60,702 bases of DNA from an uncultured Verrucomicrobiota bacterium. GTDB taxonomy: Bacteria; Verrucomicrobiota; Verrucomicrobiia; Opitutales; Seribacteraceae. Positions 43,647-55,146 of the stretch are shown piece by piece. The notes under the pieces are model-generated. The model had not been told where the DNA came from and did not search any database. It saw nothing but the letters and a program-made list of their open reading frames with translations. Every line of letters begins with the position of its first letter. The stretch's first letter is position 1. The position numbers and the translations under genes are program-made. The stretch lies in the NCBI GenBank assembly GCA_902618175.1, contig CACMZN010000008.1, positions 1 through 60,702 of the forward strand, given 5' to 3'.

Positions 43647-44399
43647 TTAAGGAGCAAACTGGCAATGGGTAGTTGGTTTTTCACCCAAATGAATCGCTAC
43701 GATGGAAAAAGTCATGGGAATGGAAAAAATCCTTTCGAAACCCGCTTCCATGAGTTCTTTCGCTAAATCCGATCGGTTGGGAAAATTGGATATGCTCGAA
43801 CCCAAGTAAAGATATGCTTTTCGATCTCCCGTTACCAAACGAGCCATCCATGGAAGAATGCCCTTGAGGTAGGCATAATATATTGGTCTAAACCAAAAGA
43901 AAGGTTGACTGAACTCAAGAATGATCAAACGACCTCCAGGCTTCAGAACCCTCAGCATTTCGGACAAACCTTTTTTTCGATCCGATAAATTGCGCAATCC
44001 GAATGCAATGGTCACGAGATCGAAGGATTCTTCTCGAAAGGCAAGCTTAAGGCAATCACCTACCAGAAAGCGCATTGTTTTTGCTCCCTCTTTCAAGCGA
44101 TCTCGTTTTCTTCGAGCAAATTCAAGCATCGGTTCGCAAAAATCAATCCCGGTGATGGAAGCATTTGCAGGCAAATTCTTTCTCAACGCCATGGCTACAT
44201 CCCCGCTTCCGGTGGCCAGATCCAAAATATCCGAACAAGAACCTTTTCTGGATAAACCAACCAGCCTCTTTCTCCAAAGAAAATCAATGCCTCCAGACAG
44301 AAAATGATTTGCCAAATCGTAACGATGGGCAATATCGGCAAAAGTTTGTCTTACGGAAATAGGATCTGGATTACTCACCGGAAGAATCACTCTTTTCAA
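43647..44399 (-). CDS. ubiE: Demethylmenaquinone/ubiquinone methyltransferase (UbiE/MenG)
   Basis: 250 residues (TTG 44399; GTG 44378 gives MSNPDPIS and a shorter overlap). SAM-dependent class I methyltransferase: FADIAHRYDLANHFLSGG and WRKRL at the N-terminus, motif I ILDLATGSGDVA, ITGIDFCEPML, FGLRNLSDRKKGLSEMLRVLKPGGRLIILEFS. It C-methylates the quinone ring in the last step of menaquinone synthesis. It overlaps the end of the ClpX-like gene by 8 or 29 bp, so the two are coupled. Confidence 0.93.
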   Translation of the reverse strand: MKRVILPVSNPDPISVRQTFADIAHRYDLANHFLSGGIDFLWRKRLVGLSRKGSCSDILDLATGSGDVAMALRKNLPANASITGIDFCEPMLEFARRKRDRLKEGAKTMRFLVGDCLKLAFREESFDLVTIAFGLRNLSDRKKGLSEMLRVLKPGGRLIILEFSQPFFWFRPIYYAYLKGILPWMARLVTGDRKAYLYLGSSISNFPNRSDLAKELMEAGFERIFSIPMTFSIVAIHLGEKPTTHCQFAP

Positions 44400-45990
44400 A
44401 ACTTTCTACCACCCATCGGGAAAGTTCCTTATCAGGATCATCAATCACTTTTTTGTCTATCGTAAACTCTTTTTTTCCAGTTCGTTGGGAAAGAATACCC
44501 AGACCATGCTCGAAATCACTGAACTTTCTCTCGCAAATTGCCCGAACTGATCGACTCTCTTTTATGGCTTCCCTAACCACCGCGTCCTTTGCCGCTTTGC
44601 GAAAGCGCAGACGATAACCGTAATCACGAAAAAAACTCTCGACGAATCGCTCGACGTCCAAAAGCATTGATTCGTCCAAGCGATCTCGATTCTCTTCAAG
44701 CAAGCTGGAGAGACAAGCTTTTGGATTTTCAATGGTTTCCGCTTCCACGTAAAAGGAACTTATGGGAGTTGAAGGAAGTTCGAATTTGTAGTCCCGAAAA
44801 GTTTTCTCCAGAACAGTGACAAGTCCTCTTGCTCCGGTTTTTTCCAGTGCGGCGTGCTCGGCAATCTTTTCAATCGCCTCATCGGAAATCTTGAATTTCA
44901 CCTCATATCCAGCGAAATCGTTGCGATATTGCTCAAGTACATTCCCTTCGGAAGAGAGAAGAATTTCCGCCAAATCATCTTTGGTTAATTCATCGCAAGC
45001 CACCCTTACCGGCAACCGACCGACGAATTCAGGTTCAAATCCGTATTTGATGAAATCCTTGGTCTCCGCTTTTGACAGGAATTTGGAAACTGCTTGATCT
45101 GTGGAATTCTCCTCCATTGATCCGAAGCCTATGCGATTCAGATCCAATCTCTTTTTTACGTTCTCAGCCAGTTGGTCAAACGCTCCGCTAACGATGAAAA
45201 GTATGTTTTTGGTAGAAAGACTGCTCTTCTTGGGTTCCCCTCCCTTCTGCATTTCCATGAATGCTTTCATTTGTCCCATCATGTCCTGAGGGGAGTGAAG
45301 ACTGACTTCCGTATCCTCCATGAGCTTAAGCAAATTGATTTGAACGCCCCGACCGGAGACATCCCTTCCCGAACGCGATGTTTCTGATGCGATCTTATCA
45401 ATTTCATCAATGTAAATGATACCATATTGAGCGAGTTCGACGTCGCCACCAGCAGCCTTGACCAAATCTCGAACCAAATCATCTACGTCATAACCAACAT
45501 AACCAGTTTCCGAGAACTTGGTGGCATCCGCCTTTACGAAAGGAACTCCTATCAACTTGGCGACGTTACGCATCAAAAAAGTCTTCCCCACTCCTGTAGG
45601 TCCCAGAAGCAAGACATTGGGCTTGACGTATTCTGCCTGCAACAGAGAGGAATCTTCCAAGCATCTGCGGACATGGTTGTAATGGTCACAGACTGCGACC
45701 GAAAGGACTCTTTTGGCTTGTTCCTGTTTTATGACGAAACGGTCCAGGTAATCTCTTATTTCCTTCGGCTTTCGATCGAATTCCCTAATACGTTCAAGTT
45801 TTTCGTCCCTTGTTGGTTCTGAAGAAGCAGGAGGTGGATCCTTCGAAGCTTTTTCCTTGGATTCTCCGGATTGATCCTTCAGACCTTGCATAAAGGGAGC
45901 AAAAGCGACCTGAACGTTTTTATTGTTCAACAAGTCCTTGAGTTGCTTTTGGATTTCTTCCAAGGGATTTTCGTCCTCTTTCTTTGGCAT
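44371..45990 (-). CDS. ClpX-like AAA+ unfoldase lacking the zinc-binding domain
   Basis: 539 residues, longer than ClpX (about 420). Walker A GPTGVGKT (130-137), pore loop ETGYVGYDV (GYVG at 163-166), Walker B IIYIDEIDK (190-198), RDVSGRGVQ (second pore loop) and an IGF loop in LNRIGFGS (287-289), the element by which ClpX docks on ClpP. The N-terminal four-Cys zinc domain is absent and replaced by a charged linker. An insertion of about 30 residues sits before the sensor region, and the C-terminus has an added helical domain of about 110 residues. Probably an alternative ClpP partner. Confidence 0.88.
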   Translation of the reverse strand: MPKKEDENPLEEIQKQLKDLLNNKNVQVAFAPFMQGLKDQSGESKEKASKDPPPASSEPTRDEKLERIREFDRKPKEIRDYLDRFVIKQEQAKRVLSVAVCDHYNHVRRCLEDSSLLQAEYVKPNVLLLGPTGVGKTFLMRNVAKLIGVPFVKADATKFSETGYVGYDVDDLVRDLVKAAGGDVELAQYGIIYIDEIDKIASETSRSGRDVSGRGVQINLLKLMEDTEVSLHSPQDMMGQMKAFMEMQKGGEPKKSSLSTKNILFIVSGAFDQLAENVKKRLDLNRIGFGSMEENSTDQAVSKFLSKAETKDFIKYGFEPEFVGRLPVRVACDELTKDDLAEILLSSEGNVLEQYRNDFAGYEVKFKISDEAIEKIAEHAALEKTGARGLVTVLEKTFRDYKFELPSTPISSFYVEAETIENPKACLSSLLEENRDRLDESMLLDVERFVESFFRDYGYRLRFRKAAKDAVVREAIKESRSVRAICERKFSDFEHGLGILSQRTGKKEFTIDKKVIDDPDKELSRWVVESFEKSDSSGE

Positions 45991-46007
45991 TTAAAATTAA
46001 ATTGGGT

Positions 46008-46040
46008 TTGACAGGTGGTTGCTGGTTGGGAATTTATGAA
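46008..46040 (+). promoter_or_regulatory. Candidate promoter for the HU/IHF-like gene
   Basis: TTGACA at 46008-46013 is a perfect -35 hexamer. Candidate -10 elements are AATTTA (46031-46036, 17-nt spacer) or TATGAA (46035-46040, 21-nt spacer). It lies about 60 bp before the ATG at 46097 in the divergent interval with the ClpX-like gene. Confidence 0.35.
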
Positions 46041-46096
46041 ATATTCTTCATCTAACATAACCCCATTGCCAAAAGCTTTCAAACAGATTCCCCATC

Positions 46097-46408
46097 ATGT
46101 CCAACAACTTGACCAAAAGAGATATCGTACAAAAGATTTACGAAAGCACAGACTACAACCACAAGGACATCACCGATATCGTACAAAAGACATTGGATTC
46201 AATTTGCGGAGCTCTCACCAAAGGCAAGAATGTAGAACTTAGAAACTTCGGCGTCTTCGAACTTCAGGTTCGAAAAGCACGAGTCGGTAGAAATCCAAAT
46301 CAACCTGAGACCGATGTAATGATTCCTCGTCGAGCAGTGGTGAAATTCAAAGCCGGTAAGGAAATGAAAAACGGTCTACACAAACTTGATCTCGATCAAA
46401 TTTCCTAA
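46097..46408 (+). CDS. HU/IHF-family DNA-binding protein
   Basis: 103 residues. LTKRDIVQKIYEST and the dimer helices are followed by NVELRNFGVFELQVRKARVGRNPNQPET, the DNA-bending arm, and VVKFKAGKEMKNGL. The arm tip carries NPNQPE with the intercalating Pro. HU and IHF subunits cannot be separated with confidence; the first helix form and the NFG motif lean towards IHF. Likely nucleoid protein. 20 bp before hisS on the same strand. Confidence 0.93.
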   Translation: MSNNLTKRDIVQKIYESTDYNHKDITDIVQKTLDSICGALTKGKNVELRNFGVFELQVRKARVGRNPNQPETDVMIPRRAVVKFKAGKEMKNGLHKLDLDQIS

Positions 46409-46428
46409 CTTTTCCCTACCGTTCGATC

Positions 46429-47754
46429 ATGTTTGAAACCTTGCCCGGTTTCCGAGATTTCCCACCCGAGCAATGTGCCCAAAGAAATCATTTTTTCCAA
46501 GTTTGTCGAACAATTGCTCGTGCCTATGATTTCAAGGAATTCGACGCTCCCATTCTGGAACCACTAGATTTGTACGTCGAAAAATCGGGGCAGGAAATCA
46601 TCGGTCAACTTTTTCATTTTGAAGACAAAGGTGAACGAAAAGTTGCACTGCGCCCGGAAATGACCCCAAGTCTGGCTCGTATGGTAGCAGCCAAGGCGCA
46701 TTCCCTTCCCAAACCCATCAAATGGTTTAATCTGGGCGAGCATTTTCGTTACGAACGTCCTCAAAAGGGAAGAGGACGTTCTTTTTATCAATTCAATGCA
46801 GATTTGCTTGGAGAATCAGACACCCGCTCAGATGCCGAATTGATCTCTCTACTCGTTGCCATACTCGAAACTCTTGGTCTCACCCAGAATGATTTTAGGA
46901 TAAGGCTAAGTGATCGTTCGACCTGGATCTTTTTTCTGGATCAATTGGGAGTAAGTAAACATGCCCGACCTGCCGTTCTTGATGCCATTGACAAGAGTGA
47001 GAGGAGATCTCCTGAAGATATTGAGAAATCCCTGGATACTGCGGTGCCGAGCCGAGGCAAAGAACTTTTGACCGAAATTCGGGAAATAAAGGAAATAAAG
47101 GATTTCACTCACCTTGCAAAAAGAATTGAGAAGGCTGGTGAAGATCATCTTCAACTTACGCAAAAGTGGAAGCAAATGATGGATTTGATTGATGCTCATG
47201 GGATTGGATCATATGTTTCAATAGACCTTTCGATTGTTCGCGGACTAGCCTATTACACGGGATTTGTCTACGAAGCTTTTGAGGCATCCGGGACCGGCAG
47301 GGCGCTTGCGGGAGGGGGAAGGTATGATCACTTGCTGAAGAAACTTTCAGGAAACGTCGACATGCCCGCATGTGGTTTTGCAATAGGTGACATGACTTTG
47401 AGCGATTGTTTGGCATCAAAAGGTTTGACTCCCCGCTATGTAATGGCTCCGGATTTGTTTTTGATAGCCGCGGAAGAACAGAAAAAACGGGGCATTTCTC
47501 TCGTTTCCGTTGCCCGCAAAGGTGGATTTTCAACATCTTACTCCTTGAAGAAGGCAGGATTTGGAAAACAATTCAAGGAAGCGGGTAAGTCAGGCGCCCG
47601 GTATGCTCTTATTCTTGGGGAGGAGGAGGAGAAGTCAGGAAAGATTAAAATCAAGGATCTTCGTACTTCGGGAGAAGTCTCCGTTTTGCAAACCTCTTTA
47701 TTGTCCAAACTTCAGGAATTGGATTCCGTGGGCGCAATTAATTCTTCGGCTTAA
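46429..47754 (+). CDS. hisS: Histidyl-tRNA synthetase
   Basis: 441 residues, class II synthetase. Motif 1 region FETLPGFRDFPPEQ, motif 2 FRYERPQKGRGRSFYQFNAD, the His-specific RGLAYYTGFVYEAF, and motif 3 GGGRYDHLL with GFAIGD. The C-terminal anticodon-binding domain follows. A small in-frame 9-bp duplication (GAAATAAAG twice) gives EIKEIK near residue 220. The insertion-poor, short middle domain is of the archaeal/eukaryote-like style seen in some bacteria. Confidence 0.95.
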   Translation: MFETLPGFRDFPPEQCAQRNHFFQVCRTIARAYDFKEFDAPILEPLDLYVEKSGQEIIGQLFHFEDKGERKVALRPEMTPSLARMVAAKAHSLPKPIKWFNLGEHFRYERPQKGRGRSFYQFNADLLGESDTRSDAELISLLVAILETLGLTQNDFRIRLSDRSTWIFFLDQLGVSKHARPAVLDAIDKSERRSPEDIEKSLDTAVPSRGKELLTEIREIKEIKDFTHLAKRIEKAGEDHLQLTQKWKQMMDLIDAHGIGSYVSIDLSIVRGLAYYTGFVYEAFEASGTGRALAGGGRYDHLLKKLSGNVDMPACGFAIGDMTLSDCLASKGLTPRYVMAPDLFLIAAEEQKKRGISLVSVARKGGFSTSYSLKKAGFGKQFKEAGKSGARYALILGEEEEKSGKIKIKDLRTSGEVSVLQTSLLSKLQELDSVGAINSSA

Positions 47755-47770
47755 TTCCTTTTATCGGAAA

Positions 47771-48760
47771 ATGAATCAGGAAGTTCCGGATTATCACAAG
47801 GAGCAAATGAAAAAGAGCAATCGAGGCTCTCAAAAACTCGACCGAAGGCAATGGCTTAAGAAACTTATCAAATTTCTCGTTCCTCCTGCCTTGATTGGTA
47901 CCTATTCGAAATTCGAATCAAATTGGCTTGAATTGACTCACACACGCATCCCCCGTCTAAACTCTTTCAAAGAAAAGAGGTTGAGAATCCTTCATTTGTC
48001 CGATCTTCACCTATCCGGTGTCGTAGACATCGGAGACATTGATCGGGCATTGAACGAAGGATTTCGAAAATCTCCACATGTTTGCTTCATCACCGGAGAT
48101 TTCATCACATCGCGTCCATCCGATCAACAACTGGGTGAACTTGAATCCTGTTTACGCAAATACAGTGGAAAAATTCCGATTCTTGCTTGCTTGGGGAACC
48201 ACGACGGTGGTTCCTGGTCGATTCAAAAGGGAGGCTTTCCAACGACTCAAAAAGTAGAGAGGCTTCTTCGAAACGCCAGAATTCGGTTGTTGAAAAATCA
48301 AAAAACTACAATCTCGATAAATGGGATTTCATTCACGGTTTACGGACTGGGAGATTTGTGGTCAGAGGATTGTTTTCCTCAAAAATGCATGACAAAAAAA
48401 ATTCCATTCTTGGAGGAAGCCAAAAAGAGCAAGACTCCTCCCGGTTTTCCTGATTACAGGGGACTCCCGTCAAGCGAGAAAGATACTCCCGTAAAAATCT
48501 TACTTTGTCACAACCCGGATACCAGGAACCTTGTGTCCGGGTACGAATGGGATCTCATGCTGTGTGGCCACACACATGGGGGACAATTTCAAGTTCCCTT
48601 CCTTAACTATGCGCCTTTTGCTCCGGTCGAAGATCGTTGGGTTTCTCAGGGCTTGCATGTTTTTGACGGAAGATTGCTTTATATCACCCGTGGAGTAGGC
48701 AATCATTATGGCATTCGCATCAATTGCCGGCCGGAAGTCAGCCTATTGGAGATATCCTAG
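47771..48760 (+). CDS. Exported metallophosphoesterase (YaeI-like)
   Basis: 329 residues from ATG 47771; ATG 47807 follows AAGGAG and may be preferred. Near the N-terminus LDRRQWLKKLIKFLVPPAL has the twin-arginine export pattern, followed by a hydrophobic segment. Metal sites: LHLSDLHLSG, FITGDFI, CLGNHDGG, LCHNPD and GHTHGGQFQVP, ending GVGNHYGIRINCRPEVSLLEI as in YaeI-type lipid A or phosphodiester hydrolases. Membrane-bound in the periplasm by inference. Follows hisS by 16 bp. Confidence 0.9.
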   Translation: MNQEVPDYHKEQMKKSNRGSQKLDRRQWLKKLIKFLVPPALIGTYSKFESNWLELTHTRIPRLNSFKEKRLRILHLSDLHLSGVVDIGDIDRALNEGFRKSPHVCFITGDFITSRPSDQQLGELESCLRKYSGKIPILACLGNHDGGSWSIQKGGFPTTQKVERLLRNARIRLLKNQKTTISINGISFTVYGLGDLWSEDCFPQKCMTKKIPFLEEAKKSKTPPGFPDYRGLPSSEKDTPVKILLCHNPDTRNLVSGYEWDLMLCGHTHGGQFQVPFLNYAPFAPVEDRWVSQGLHVFDGRLLYITRGVGNHYGIRINCRPEVSLLEIS

Positions 48761-48779
48761 ATTCAGAATTTGCTCTCTC

Positions 48780-49478
48780 ATGATAACGCTTCTTGACGAG
48801 CATGATCCATCTTGGTTTCCCAATCTGGAAGAACTTGATGATCAGGGATTAGTCGCAGTCAGCGAAAAGCTGGGTCCAGAACGAATTGTCGTCGCTTATT
48901 GCCTAGGTATTTTTCCATGGATGAAAATGGACTACTCTCCAAACTTTTGGTGTTGGTTTTCACCCAATCCGAGAATGGTTTTGGATCCCCATCAATTCAA
49001 AGTGTCAAAAAGTCTTAGAAGGGTAATACGCTCGGAGAAATTTGAGATTAAGATCAATTCGGATTTTCCGGGCACAATGAGAGCCTGCGCCTCCATTACC
49101 AGGTCAAATCAAGATAGAAGCTGGATTGAAGATGAAATGATTCGTGATTACACGATTCTGCACGAAATGGGAATCGCTCATTCCATCGAAGCGTATGAAG
49201 ACGAAAAACTGGTAGGTGGTCTGTATGGGTTGGCGATGGGAAAAATGTTCTTTGGAGAATCCATGTTTCATCGAGTTTCGAATGCCTCGAAAGTATGTGT
49301 CGCCCATCTGTCGAGCCTCTCACAAAAAGGAGGAATTTCCTTGATTGATTGCCAAGCGCATACTCGTCATTTGGAGAGTTTGGGGGCGGTGGAAATACCT
49401 CGCACCCAATACTTGGAACGCTTGAAATCGCTGGTTGATCGACGAGCATCCGTGATTGATTGGCAATCAATTCACTGA
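48780..49478 (+). CDS. aat: Leucyl/phenylalanyl-tRNA-protein transferase
   Basis: 232 residues from ATG 48780, 19 bp after the preceding stop. It adds Leu or Phe to N-terminal Lys or Arg of proteins for the N-end rule. Motifs are AYCLGIFPWM, WFSPNPRMVL, FPGTMRACASI, SWIEDEMIRDYTILHEMGIAHSIE, GGLYGLAMGKMFFGESMFHR and LIDCQAHTRHLESLGA. All of the family core is present. Partners ClpS and ClpA are not in the window. Confidence 0.95.
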   Translation: MITLLDEHDPSWFPNLEELDDQGLVAVSEKLGPERIVVAYCLGIFPWMKMDYSPNFWCWFSPNPRMVLDPHQFKVSKSLRRVIRSEKFEIKINSDFPGTMRACASITRSNQDRSWIEDEMIRDYTILHEMGIAHSIEAYEDEKLVGGLYGLAMGKMFFGESMFHRVSNASKVCVAHLSSLSQKGGISLIDCQAHTRHLESLGAVEIPRTQYLERLKSLVDRRASVIDWQSIH

Positions 49479-49527
49479 GCTTCAAGGTTGCTCATCGATT
49501 CCTCAAATGACAAGATGAACCATACAA

Positions 49528-50795
<1,268 letters not shown>

Positions 50796-50800
50796 GGGAG

Positions 50801-51451
50801 ATGACCAGTCCGCAAGACGCATGGGTGACTTTGCGCAAATGGTTTCCGGATCTTGAGGAAGAGAAATGGACGAGTCTGCAGGAATTCTGCACACATCTTC
50901 GTGAATGGAACACCAAAATCAATCTTGTCTCCCGTAAGGATATGGATCGTTTGGAGACCAAACACCTTGCTCACTGTCTGACCATCACGAAGTTCCTACG
51001 TCTCATGCCCAAAGCCCGCCTGCTCGACGTCGGAACCGGGGGTGGACTGCCTGGCATCGCTCTTGCGATATGTTATCCTCAGGCACGCTTTACTTTGATC
51101 GATTCGATCGGAAAGAAAGTCATGGTGGTTGAAGATATGGTCAAAAAACTGGGATTGAAAAATGTGGAGATTCGGCGGGGCCGGGCGGAGGACCTACCCA
51201 GAAAAAGATCTTATGACTTTGTGATCGGAAGAGCGGTCACCGCCCTGCCCAACTTTTTCGGATGGGTCAGTAACAAGATTTCAAAAGGATCAAAGCATTC
51301 CCCATCCAACGGAATTCTTTATTTGAAGGGGGGAGATTATACCGAGGAATTGAAGACCTCCGGTCTGCATCCAGCCAAAATTTGGAATTTGGACGAACTG
51401 CTCCCCGAAGCCGGACTCGGTGAAAAGTATCTCATTCACTTTAAGATTTAG
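50801..51451 (+). CDS. rsmG: 16S rRNA m7G527 methyltransferase
   Basis: 216 residues from ATG 50801 directly after the strong site GAGGGAG. The frame continues upstream through kdsA and is ignored. [29 protein letters not shown] (SAM motif I), [11 protein letters not shown] and RRGRAEDL are typical, then [13 protein letters not shown]. It methylates G527 of 16S rRNA; loss gives streptomycin resistance in other species. Its 3' end overlaps the end of the converging sucD by 4 bp. Confidence 0.94.
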   Translation: MTSPQDAWVTLRKWFPDLEEEKWTSLQEFCTHLREWNTKINLVSRKDMDRLETKHLAHCLTITKFLRLMPKARLLDVGTGGGLPGIALAICYPQARFTLIDSIGKKVMVVEDMVKKLGLKNVEIRRGRAEDLPRKRSYDFVIGRAVTALPNFFGWVSNKISKGSKHSPSNGILYLKGGDYTEELKTSGLHPAKIWNLDELLPEAGLGEKYLIHFKI

Positions 51452-52323
51452 GCATCCCAGACCTTGAAGAGAGCCTCGGCAATGTGCGATGGCGTCTCGG
51501 CCACTGAAATGCCTGCGTCCAGCAAGGCTTCCACCTTCGCCTCGGCCGTACCCTTGCCACCCGAAACAATCGCTCCGGCATGGCCCATGCGGCGACCCGG
51601 AGGAGCAGTTCGTCCGGCAATAAAAGCTGCACAGGGTTTGTCGACGTTTTCCTTAATGAATGCGGCTGCTTCCTCCTCGGCGCTACCGCCGATTTCTCCA
51701 ATCAGAATGATTGCTTCAGTGTCGGGATCTTCGTTGAAAAGTTGAACTGCGTCCAAGTGACTGGTCCCGTTGATGGGATCGCCTCCGATTCCAATACAGG
51801 TGGATTGCCCGTGTCCGGCACAGGTGATTTGCCAGACCGCTTCATAGGTCAGGGTACCCGATCTCGATACGATGCCGACTTTCCCCGGTTTGTGAATGTA
51901 TCCGGGCATAATACCGATTTTACATTCACCCGGAGTTATGATTCCCGGGCAATTCGGGCCAATCAATCGAGAGTCCGAAGCATCCAAACAAGCCTTCACT
52001 TCCGCCATATCCCGAACCGGGATTCCCTCAGTGATCGCGATGATCAGAGGGATTTCCGCATCGATGGCTTCAAGAATGGAATCCCCTGCAAACGGAGGAG
52101 GTACGTACAGGGCGGCAACATTTGCCCCTTCCTTGTCCACCGCTTCCTGAACCGTATCGAAAACGGGAACGCTATCCCGAAATTTCTGCCCGCCCTTACC
52201 CGGAGTGACTCCGGCCACCACATTGGTGCCGTATTCCATGCATTGGGTGGTATGGAAGCTACCGGCGCTTCCGGTGATTCCCTGAACTACAAGGCGGGTA
52301 TCTTTGTCGACTAAAACACTCAT
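51448..52323 (-). CDS. sucD: Succinate-CoA ligase alpha subunit
   Basis: 291 residues. Rossmann CoA-binding part: [24 protein letters not shown], then [21 protein letters not shown]. The catalytic phosphohistidine is in [14 protein letters not shown]. It follows sucC by 24 bp with a purine-rich AAAGGAAAAGAG site before the ATG. With SucC it interconverts succinyl-CoA and succinate with ATP or GTP formation in the TCA cycle. GC content is visibly higher than in the middle of the window. Confidence 0.96.
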   Translation of the reverse strand: MSVLVDKDTRLVVQGITGSAGSFHTTQCMEYGTNVVAGVTPGKGGQKFRDSVPVFDTVQEAVDKEGANVAALYVPPPFAGDSILEAIDAEIPLIIAITEGIPVRDMAEVKACLDASDSRLIGPNCPGIITPGECKIGIMPGYIHKPGKVGIVSRSGTLTYEAVWQITCAGHGQSTCIGIGGDPINGTSHLDAVQLFNEDPDTEAIILIGEIGGSAEEEAAAFIKENVDKPCAAFIAGRTAPPGRRMGHAGAIVSGGKGTAEAKVEALLDAGISVAETPSHIAEALFKVWDA

Positions 52324-52347
52324 CTGAAACTCTTTTCCTTTCCCGGG

Positions 52348-53538
<1,191 letters not shown>

Positions 53539-53616
53539 TAAAAAAGAAGAAAGGTTGACAGTGACGTGGAAATGGTGGCGATCAAGCCAATTCAAACGCT
53601 TCAATGGGCAAAGTCT

Positions 53617-55062
53617 CTAGAATGGACCCAGGCGAGGAGGATGTGGATCCATTGTGAACACCGACGCATCAAAACAGCGGGCAAGCATTTTATTTTTTCT
53701 TTTCTCCGCAGTCGGTTTTTTCCAGAGATTGAAAAATTCCTCAGGATCCGATTCAAGATCATAAAATTCTCCCTGATTGGTTCCATGATAGACCACAATT
53801 TTTTCCGATTCCGTTCGCAACATCGTGCCATAGGCATCACCATGTGTCCATGCATTGTAGTACTCCGCATAAACTTGCTCTCGGCAACTCTCTCGTTCCT
53901 CCCCTCCACGCAACATAGGAAGCATGCTTTTCCCCTGGATGCGTTCCGGAATCTCAAGTTTGGCCGCATCAAGAAAAGTAGGAGCGAGATCCACCAACTC
54001 AACGAGACCCTCGATTCTCCGGTTTGGAACGATTCCACCACCCGGCCAGCGCATAATCAAAGGCACCCTTAGTTGACAGTCGTAAAAATGAGGACCTTTG
54101 AAATAGATTCCATGATCTCCAAGCATTTCTCCATGGTCGGACATGAAGACAACCAAAGTATTTTCAGCCTGACCGGTTTCTTCCAGAACCGTGAGAATTC
54201 GGCCAACCTGATAATCAATCAGGGAAACCATGGCAAGGTAAGCGGCGCAAACCAGCCTACGGTCCTCATCCGTCATCGCCTCGGTGTGGAATTCGCCCGG
54301 ATTGTTGTGTGCCCAAATCCGATCCAGTCGCTGAAAACTGGTTTTCGCAGAGGGTTCGGAGGGATGCGTCGATGGCAAGGGCATATCTTCCAACTTGAAT
54401 CGTTCAAGATACTCCGCAGGCGGATCAAAGGGATGATGGGGGTCGAAACAGTTGAAACTGAAAAACCAAGGTTTTCCTTGGTTGACCCGGATGAATTCCA
54501 TGGTTTTCTCGGCACACCAACGTGTCTGGTGAAAATCCGCAGGCGGACCTTCCTGCACATAGGGGCTGATTTTCCTGCCTTGTAAATCATGCCAATTCTG
54601 ACCCTCTTCGTTGAGCCACTGGGTGTAGGCATTTTCCTTCCAATCCGGTTGCGGATGGTGAGACCATGAAAAATCATCATATCCGTCTTCCGTCCTCTTT
54701 TCCACTTTGCCATCGGAACAGGAAGCCAGGTGGAGTTTCCCGGCCAATCCACAGCGATAACCCGCCTGATGGAAAAGATTCGACACGAGCAATTCTTCCG
54801 GAGCAATGGATTGCCCGTTTTGGCGGCATCGGGTGGTGCGTGGATATCGACCAGTCAAAAAAGAAGCCCGACTGGGAGCGCAGACCGGACTTTGACAAAA
54901 TGCGTTTGAAAAACTGGTTCCTGTCCCGACGAATTTATCGAGATTCGGAGTCTGCGCCACAGGATTGCCAAATGCATGCAGGGTATCAAAACGCTGCTGG
55001 TCGGTGCAAAGCCATAAAATATTGGGAGTTGCCGGCATGGGCAAAGAAGAAACGGCTTGCAT
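53617..55062 (-). CDS. Sulfatase (arylsulfatase/choline-sulfatase type)
   Basis: 481 residues from ATG 55062 (ATG 55038 and TTG 55086 are alternatives). NILWLCTDQQRFDTLHAFG begins the fold and VCAPSRASFLTGRYP holds the Cys converted to formylglycine (C-x-P-S-R). Further metal or substrate motifs are GLAGKLHL, CFDPHHPFDPPAEYL and VVFMSDHGEMLGDHG. No clear signal peptide is seen, so it may be cytoplasmic. It removes sulfate from a sugar, lipid or choline ester. Such enzymes are abundant in marine PVC bacteria. Maturation enzyme not in window. Confidence 0.92.
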   Translation of the reverse strand: MQAVSSLPMPATPNILWLCTDQQRFDTLHAFGNPVAQTPNLDKFVGTGTSFSNAFCQSPVCAPSRASFLTGRYPRTTRCRQNGQSIAPEELLVSNLFHQAGYRCGLAGKLHLASCSDGKVEKRTEDGYDDFSWSHHPQPDWKENAYTQWLNEEGQNWHDLQGRKISPYVQEGPPADFHQTRWCAEKTMEFIRVNQGKPWFFSFNCFDPHHPFDPPAEYLERFKLEDMPLPSTHPSEPSAKTSFQRLDRIWAHNNPGEFHTEAMTDEDRRLVCAAYLAMVSLIDYQVGRILTVLEETGQAENTLVVFMSDHGEMLGDHGIYFKGPHFYDCQLRVPLIMRWPGGGIVPNRRIEGLVELVDLAPTFLDAAKLEIPERIQGKSMLPMLRGGEERESCREQVYAEYYNAWTHGDAYGTMLRTESEKIVVYHGTNQGEFYDLESDPEEFFNLWKKPTAEKRKNKMLARCFDASVFTMDPHPPRLGPF

Positions 55063-55146
55063 GTTGCTTGGCAAGACCCTTTGCAAGTAGCTTGCTGATT
55101 TGCATTCCAGCGATACCCAATAAGTTCCTGATTTCCACTTTCTAAA

